A stretch of DNA of 18,716 bases from JBKHHU01 sp046539045 (lineage in GTDB: Bacteria; Planctomycetota; Phycisphaerae; SM23-33). Location: positions 1 through 18,716 of the forward strand of contig JBKHHU010000051.1 of the NCBI GenBank assembly GCA_046539045.1. Reading direction: 5' to 3'. Under the pieces are notes generated by a model. That model was not told where the DNA came from, ran no database searches, and saw only the letters and a list, made by a program, of their open reading frames with translations. Positions 14,207-18,716 of the stretch are shown piece by piece (the stretch's first letter is position 1; every line of letters begins with the position of its first letter). A program made the position numbers and the translations under genes.

Positions 14207-14305
14207 TCAGGCTGATAGCTTCGATAGCGCGCGTAGTCGCCGCTCGCCAATGACTTCGGCGATGCGTCGACCCGGCCGACAGTATGTTGCGCGACGATTG
14301 TACAT
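14207..14305 (-). CDS. Possible small cationic protein (32 residues), unknown
   Basis: This 32-codon frame starts at the ATG at 14305 with AAAGGGA 6 bases upstream. A fitting promoter (TTGATC, 16 bases, GATAAT) lies directly before it and an intrinsic terminator directly after it. The product is strongly basic (Arg-rich, nine Arg and one Lys), with one Cys near residue 9 and a predicted helix over IAEVIGERRLRALSKL. I recognise no family. The same frame is open further upstream to 14428, but the promoter and ribosome binding site point to 14305. Codon use is less GC-biased than in neighbouring genes, which weakens the case. The transcript could instead be a small RNA. It is divergent from tldD. 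Confidence 0.4.
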   Translation of the reverse strand: MYNRRATYCRPGRRIAEVIGERRLRALSKLSA

Positions 14306-14324
14306 GGTATTTCCCTTTACCGGT

Positions 14325-14352
14325 ATTATCGCCCGACCGGCGGGCAGATCAA
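14325..14352 (-). promoter_or_regulatory. Putative promoter of the small ORF
   Basis: On the minus strand TTGATC (14347-14352) and GATAAT (14325-14330, 5 of 6) are 16 bases apart. The start site would be near 14318, at the ribosome binding site itself, giving a very short leader. Confidence 0.42.
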
Positions 14353-14546
14353 GACCAGCGGTGAAAATCTCGCAGGGTTCCATGATCGACAATGAGATCG
14401 GAAGCAACCAATCGCGCCTTCCCGCCATGCGATCGCAAACCGCAAGAGCACAGAAACCGTCTCTTTTCGTAGCGTTTGTGATCTTCGGCTTCCCTGGTGA
14501 TTCTGCCGCGTCCTTCGGCGGCTGCGGAAGGTTTGCCGCGGGAGGG
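14353..14546. other. Part of the leuS-tldD intergenic region with no visible gene
   Basis: This stretch lies between the small-ORF promoter and the putative tldD promoter. Several short overlapping frames exist, but none has a good ribosome binding site or a recognisable product. Nothing else stands out. Confidence 0.4.
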
Positions 14547-14575
14547 TTGCGGGCGATTGCCCGGTGGTGTAGAGT
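14547..14575 (+). promoter_or_regulatory. Putative promoter of the tldD operon
   Basis: TTGCGG (14547-14552) and TAGAGT (14570-14575) are separated by exactly 17 bases, each matching 4 of 6 consensus bases. The start would fall near 14582, about 43 bases before the tldD ATG. Confidence 0.38.
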
Positions 14576-14625
14576 TCATTGCCCCGGCCTGCAATTCGGG
14601 GCGATCGGAAAGGAAGGGAGCACCG

Positions 14626-15990
14626 ATGCAAGACAGACTCAGCAGCGTGCTGAAAAACTGCGGGGCCGACTACGCGGAAGTTCGCTACGAGCAGCAGGAC
14701 AACTCGCGGATCGTCTACCGCGGGAAGGAACTGGACGACGCGGCGACCGGCAAGTTCACCGGTGGAATCGTGCGGGCGTGCGTCAACGGCGGCTGGGCCA
14801 CGGCCACCTTCGACTCACTGAACGACCTGGAGCATCAGGTCGCGGTGGCCGTGGAAGGCGCCAAGGCCGTCGGCAGGGAGAGCACCGAGCTGGCCGAGGT
14901 GGACCCGGTGGTGGCGGAGAATCCCGCCCGCCTGGTGCATGACTTCCGCGGCGTAAGTTTGGACGAGAAGCTCAAGCTTGCCGGCAGCTACAACGAGATC
15001 CTGCTCAAGAGCGACGACGCCATCGAGACCACGACCGTCCAATACTTCGAGAAGTTCCGCACCGTCCATTTCGCCAACTCCCGCGGCACGTACTTCATGG
15101 AAGAGCGGCCGCAGGTGGGCATCTCACTCCGCGCGACCGCCCGCGACGGCTCGCAGACCCAACGCGCCCAGAACGGGTTCTCCTCGGCGACGAGTTACGA
15201 CGTGGTAACCGGACTGGAAGAGGAGACACAGAAGATCGCCGACCGGGCCGTGGCACTGCTGAAGGCCCCGAGTTGCGAGGGCGGCAAGTACACCGTGATT
15301 CTCGATCCGTCTCTCGGCGGGGTGTTTGCTCACGAGGCGTTCGGGCATCTGTCCGAGGCGGACTTCCTCTACGAAAATCCGCAGATGCGGGACCTGATGC
15401 ACACCGGCCGGGAAATGGGTGTCAAGCAGTTGAACATCGTCGACGACGGCTCGATGGGCAGCCTGATCGGCACCCAGAGCATGGACGACGAGGGCACGCC
15501 GACCGGCAAAACCTACCTCATCAAGGACGGCGTGCTGGCAGGGCACCTGCACTCACTGGAGACCGCCGCGAAGATGGGCGAAGAGCCGACCGGGAACGCC
15601 CGCGCCCTGGGCCGGTCCAACGCACCGATCGTCCGAATGACCAATACGTACATCGAAGGCGGCGATAAGAGCTTTGACGAGCTGATCGCCGACGTCGACG
15701 ACGGGATCTACGCCTGCGACATGTTCGGCGGCCAGACGATGATGGAGATGTTCACGTTCTCCGCCGCGTACGGGTACCGCATCCGGAACGGGCAGGTCGG
15801 CGAGCTGATCCGCGATGTGGTGCTGACCGGGAACGTGTTCGAGACGCTGCACGGCATCGACGGATTCGGCAACGACATGCGGATGCTGGAGAAGACCGGC
15901 GGGTGCGGCAAGGGCGGCCAAGCCCCGCTGCCGGTAACGTTCGGAAGCCCGCATCTTCGTATCCGTGACGTGGTCGTCGGCGGACAGTAA
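14626..15990 (+). CDS. tldD: Metalloprotease TldD
   Basis: The protein (454 residues) is the catalytic subunit of the TldD/TldE heterodimeric zinc protease, known in E. coli for microcin B17 leader removal and CcdA degradation in the cytosol. The zinc motif HEAFGH is at 236-241 in the TldD-type context FAHEAFGHLSEAD. The third ligand is C427 in TGGCGKGGQ, close to the C-terminus as expected. The length is near normal (E. coli 481). The frame is open upstream to 14497, but the ATG at 14626 has AGGAAGGGAG about 6 bases before it and starts at the family's usual N-terminus. tldE follows after 11 bases, its ribosome binding site starting at the tldD stop codon. Native targets are not apparent. 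Confidence 0.95.
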   Translation: MQDRLSSVLKNCGADYAEVRYEQQDNSRIVYRGKELDDAATGKFTGGIVRACVNGGWATATFDSLNDLEHQVAVAVEGAKAVGRESTELAEVDPVVAENPARLVHDFRGVSLDEKLKLAGSYNEILLKSDDAIETTTVQYFEKFRTVHFANSRGTYFMEERPQVGISLRATARDGSQTQRAQNGFSSATSYDVVTGLEEETQKIADRAVALLKAPSCEGGKYTVILDPSLGGVFAHEAFGHLSEADFLYENPQMRDLMHTGREMGVKQLNIVDDGSMGSLIGTQSMDDEGTPTGKTYLIKDGVLAGHLHSLETAAKMGEEPTGNARALGRSNAPIVRMTNTYIEGGDKSFDELIADVDDGIYACDMFGGQTMMEMFTFSAAYGYRIRNGQVGELIRDVVLTGNVFETLHGIDGFGNDMRMLEKTGGCGKGGQAPLPVTFGSPHLRIRDVVVGGQ

Positions 15991-16001
15991 AGGAGGACCC
16001 C

Positions 16002-17315
16002 ATGCGAAACCCAATGATAGACCAAGCCGCAACGAAGCTGACCGACGGGCTGGGCAGAGCCAAATCGCTCGGAGCGTCCGAAGGCAAGCTGACGTTCATG
16101 CAGAGCGAGTCGACCTTGTGCAAGTTCTCCGCCGGGCGTCTGAAGGATTTCAACTCGTCTCAGTCCATCCGCTACGACGTGGAAGTACTGGTCGACGGCA
16201 AGCTCGGGTATGCGACGGGCAACGATTTCGACGCGATGGACGAGATCATCCGGCGGGCGGTGACGCTGGCGAAGGTCGGCAGCAGGGCCCATTTCGAGAA
16301 ATTCCCCACCGCCCGGGACGTACCGCAGGTACGGATGCATTCGGAGCGGACGCTGGCGCTGACGCGCGAGCAGATGATCGACGCCGGGCAGAGCATCGTC
16401 CAGAAGCTCAAGAACTACAACAGCGACCTGTTCATCGAAGCAAGCGCCGGCAAGAAAGAGACCGAGGAGGTCATCGTCACCAGCGGCGGAGTACAGCACC
16501 AGTCCTGCGACACCGGCTGGAGCCTCGGCGGGATGTGCCAGCGGACGCTGGGCACGGACATCCTGTTCGCCGGTGCCCAGCGATCGTGGAAGGACCTGAA
16601 CGAATACTATGATCCGGACTACATCGCCGACCGGACGCTACTGGATCTGAAGCGGGGCGAAGAGCCTGCCGATCCGATCCGGGGCAAGATGCCGGCCGTC
16701 TTCCCACCGCATACGGTCGGCATGCTGCTGCACGCGGTTTCGCTGGGCGTCAACGGACGCCTGGTGGCCAAGGGCGATTCCCCGCTGGAAGGGCGAATCG
16801 GCGAGCAACTGATGGACGAGCGGATTTCCGTGATCGACGACCCGGTCAGCGATTTCGTCAACGGCGCCCGCGAGATCAGCGATGAGGGTATCCCTGTTCA
16901 GCGGCTGCCGATCATCGAAAATGGCGTACTCAGAAGTTTCCTGTACGATCTGGACAGCGCCGGACTCGCCGGCGCCGAGCCGACCGGTCACGACGGTTGC
17001 AGCCCATACAGCCTTCTCGTGCCCGGCGGGGAGAAGGCCTCCGACGAGTTGATCGCGGACATCGACGACGGGATTTACGTCAACTATCTCATGGGCTTCG
17101 GCCAGGGCAACATCCTCAACGGCGATTTCTCCTGTAACGTCGGTGTGGGCTACCGCATCAAGGACGGCAAGTTTGCCGGGCGCGTGAAGAACACAATGGT
17201 GGCCGGCAATGTATACGAACTGCTCAAGAGCAACGTGCAACTCAGCAGCGACGGCGAACCGACCGACCGCATGCCGTACATGGTGGTCGACGGGCTGAGC
17301 GTCATTTCCGGCTGA
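16002..17315 (+). CDS. tldE: TldE/PmbA subunit of the TldD/TldE protease
   Basis: The protein (437 residues) is the non-catalytic partner of TldD. It shares the fold but has no HExxxH: the corresponding region reads HTVGMLLHAVSLGVNG, as expected for TldE/PmbA, which shapes the substrate channel while TldD holds zinc. The GIPVQRLPIIENGVLRSFLYD and TGHDGCSPYSLLVPGG stretches and the final FAGRVKNTMVAGNVYELL are typical of the C-terminal half. The ATG at 16002 has a near-perfect AAAGGAGG 6 bases upstream, starting at the tldD stop codon, so translation is probably coupled. The third operon gene begins 17 bases after its stop. Confidence 0.94.
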   Translation: MRNPMIDQAATKLTDGLGRAKSLGASEGKLTFMQSESTLCKFSAGRLKDFNSSQSIRYDVEVLVDGKLGYATGNDFDAMDEIIRRAVTLAKVGSRAHFEKFPTARDVPQVRMHSERTLALTREQMIDAGQSIVQKLKNYNSDLFIEASAGKKETEEVIVTSGGVQHQSCDTGWSLGGMCQRTLGTDILFAGAQRSWKDLNEYYDPDYIADRTLLDLKRGEEPADPIRGKMPAVFPPHTVGMLLHAVSLGVNGRLVAKGDSPLEGRIGEQLMDERISVIDDPVSDFVNGAREISDEGIPVQRLPIIENGVLRSFLYDLDSAGLAGAEPTGHDGCSPYSLLVPGGEKASDELIADIDDGIYVNYLMGFGQGNILNGDFSCNVGVGYRIKDGKFAGRVKNTMVAGNVYELLKSNVQLSSDGEPTDRMPYMVVDGLSVISG

Positions 17316-17332
17316 GCGGAGGAAAGCGGACC

Positions 17333-18532
17333 ATGCGAGCGGGCTTCTGCGAGGTCGACATCACACCGGGCAGCGACATCAGCCTGATGGGCTACGAGTT
17401 TCGACAGGATCAGCTGCCGGCGGGGAACCTGGGTGTGAACGACCCGCTCCGCGCCCGGGCGCTGGTGCTGGATGACGGGAGCGGTAAGCCCGTGTCGATC
17501 GTCGCACTGGATCTGTGCGTGCTGACCAACAGCCTGGCTCGCCGGCTCCGACAGACGGTCGCGGAGAAGATCGAAACCGACACTTCTCGGGTGATCCTCG
17601 CCTGCAGCCACACGCACTCCGGACCGTTCCCGGTCACCGCAGAGGATGTCGAGAGGCGGGGCGGTTCGCTCTCGAAGTTTGCCGGCTCTGCCGATACCAG
17701 CCCGGACGTTCGCTACGCAGCCGAGTTGGAGCAGCGGATTGTTGAAGCGGTTTCCCGGGCCGCGGGTCTGACCTTCCCCGTTACGCTCGGTTTGCAGCAG
17801 GCGTCGCTGGGGCTCGGGTACAATCGCCGCGTGCTGACCGACGAGGGCGTGCAGCATTGCTGGGGGCCGCAGGAATGTCCGGAGCTTCCGCCGGGCCGGC
17901 ACCCGGACGACACGCTCACCGTGGCGGTGCTTGCTCAGACGGCAGGGCCGCGGAAGTTCATCCTCTGGAATCACGGCACGCACGCGGTGACGCTGGGCAA
18001 AACGTCGCGCGTGATCTCCGCCGACTGGCCGGGCACCGCCTGCGGGATGATCGATTCCCAGACGCCCGGCGCCCGCAGCCTGTTCCTGCAGGGGGCATCC
18101 GGTAACACCCATCCGTGGATCGCAACGCAGGAAGACCCTGCCGCACTGCAGAAAGTCGCCCGACCCGCTGCCGGAATGGTCAGCCTGCTGTCCGAGGCGA
18201 CGGAGCGGCCGGCCGAGGGCGACGTGACGATCCGCAGCGCTGCCGAGACCGTGGAGTTTGCCAACCGCAAGCTGGACCTGACGGCGTGGCGCATCGGCCG
18301 ATTGACAATCGCTGCGGTGCCGGTGGAGTTGTTCGCCGAACTGTCTGCCGCCTTGCGGGACCGGCTCGACGGCCCGCTGATGCTCGCCACCTGCGCCAAC
18401 GGCTGGAACGGCTACTGGGCCCACCGCCAGGCCTACCAAGAGGGCGGCTACGAGGTGGCCAACTCCCCGGCAGAACCGGGCGAGGGCGAGACGCTCATCG
18501 AGCATGTCGTGCGGCTGGTTGAGAGCTGTTGA
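17333..18532 (+). CDS. Neutral/alkaline non-lysosomal ceramidase N-terminal-domain hydrolase
   Basis: This 399-residue protein matches the N-terminal catalytic domain of neutral ceramidases. It starts with the typical RAGFCEVDITPG. Probable zinc ligands are H93 and H95 in CSHTHSGPF and H214 or H217 in LWNHGTHAVTLG. QGASGNTHPW (253-262) corresponds to the family's active-site serine motif, normally GDxSPN-like, with S256 as candidate. True ceramidases are secreted and about 700 residues; here there is no signal peptide and no C-terminal domain, so the enzyme should be cytosolic, with an unknown amide substrate. The ATG at 17333 has GGAGGAAAG 7 bases upstream. It is the third gene of the tldD-tldE unit. 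Confidence 0.83.
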   Translation: MRAGFCEVDITPGSDISLMGYEFRQDQLPAGNLGVNDPLRARALVLDDGSGKPVSIVALDLCVLTNSLARRLRQTVAEKIETDTSRVILACSHTHSGPFPVTAEDVERRGGSLSKFAGSADTSPDVRYAAELEQRIVEAVSRAAGLTFPVTLGLQQASLGLGYNRRVLTDEGVQHCWGPQECPELPPGRHPDDTLTVAVLAQTAGPRKFILWNHGTHAVTLGKTSRVISADWPGTACGMIDSQTPGARSLFLQGASGNTHPWIATQEDPAALQKVARPAAGMVSLLSEATERPAEGDVTIRSAAETVEFANRKLDLTAWRIGRLTIAAVPVELFAELSAALRDRLDGPLMLATCANGWNGYWAHRQAYQEGGYEVANSPAEPGEGETLIEHVVRLVESC

Positions 18533-18540
18533 TTCTCACG

Positions 18541-18560
18541 CAGAGGCCCACAGAGGCAGA
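18541..18560. repeat. Short 10-bp tandem repeat
   Basis: CAGAGGC occurs at 18541-18547 and again at 18551-18557, 9 bases after the operon's last stop codon, followed at 18568 by a run of five T. It resembles short CAGAGGC-type intergenic repeats; no convincing terminator hairpin forms. Confidence 0.35.
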
Positions 18561-18644
18561 GAAACGGTTTTTGAGTGGTGCGCTTGCCGAACCCGTGTTT
18601 GCCCCGGCCAAGGTTCGCAGCCTGTCGCAGCAAAACAGGACAAG

Positions 18645-18696
18645 AGCCCGACGGGCGCGTTGCGACCGTGAGCCCGCGACGGCAGTTGCGCGGGTG
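18645..18696. repeat. Imperfect 26-bp tandem duplication
   Basis: Two adjoining 26-base units (18645-18670 and 18671-18696) both begin AGCCCG, both contain GTTGCG and both end in GTG, with small internal indels. They lie in the final intergenic stretch (18533-18716), which holds no supported gene. Confidence 0.4.
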
Positions 18697-18716
18697 ATTT
18701 CCCCAACAAGCCCCGG

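Noticed and set aside
14497..14625. N-terminal extension of tldD
   Set aside because: It contains the likely promoter and the ribosome binding site, and TldD homologues begin near the chosen ATG.
11307..14942. A 1211-codon open frame on the plus strand
   Set aside because: It is antisense to leuS, whose identity is certain. Long antisense frames are common in GC-rich genes, and the translation is rich in Arg, His, Val and Leu with no domain.

Overview
The window looks like an ordinary chromosomal segment of a GC-rich bacterium, most likely a member of the Planctomycetota (Phycisphaerae-like). I infer this from the gene mix, not from a marker gene: an enlarged leucyl-tRNA synthetase of 947 residues with an insert, a cytosolic ceramidase-type N-terminal-domain protein, a lipoprotein MsrB, a short sigma-70 factor, and gene spacing with dispersed palindromic intergenic repeats. 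No rRNA, tRNA, CRISPR array, transposase, integrase or phage gene is visible.

Layout. Positions 1-306 are intergenic and packed with inverted and direct repeats. From 307 to 4331 there are two divergent pairs: map (minus) and an Eis-type acetyltransferase (plus), then msrB (minus) and an LplT-type transporter (plus). After a 378-base stretch with no clear gene (4332-4709) come a sigma-70 factor with a strong intrinsic terminator (4710-5599) and a large LTA-synthase-type membrane phosphoglycerol transferase (5864-7963). From 8021 to 14305 everything lies on the minus strand: a divergent guanylate-kinase-like protein, a four-helix membrane protein of unknown function, hemL, leuS, and a possible 32-codon small gene with its own promoter and terminator. 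From 14626 to 18532 a tight plus-strand operon encodes TldD, TldE and the ceramidase-like hydrolase. The last 184 bases again hold short imperfect repeats.

How the genes work together. Most are housekeeping genes: N-terminal Met removal (Map), methionine sulfoxide repair at the envelope (MsrB), tetrapyrrole synthesis (HemL), leucine charging (LeuS), transcription initiation (sigma factor) and envelope lipid or polymer handling (LplT, LTA-synthase-like). hemL and the membrane protein form one transcription unit ending at a terminator near 8912-8944. tldD, tldE and the hydrolase form another, with gaps of 11 and 17 bases.

I do not see a convincing new multi-gene system. The items most worth a second look are the guanylate-kinase-like protein with altered P-loop and GMP-site residues, the small cationic ORF (14207-14305) divergent from the TldD/TldE operon, the coupling of TldD/E to a ceramidase-family hydrolase, and the Eis-type enzyme that keeps the C-terminal phenylalanine used in catalysis by mycobacterial Eis.
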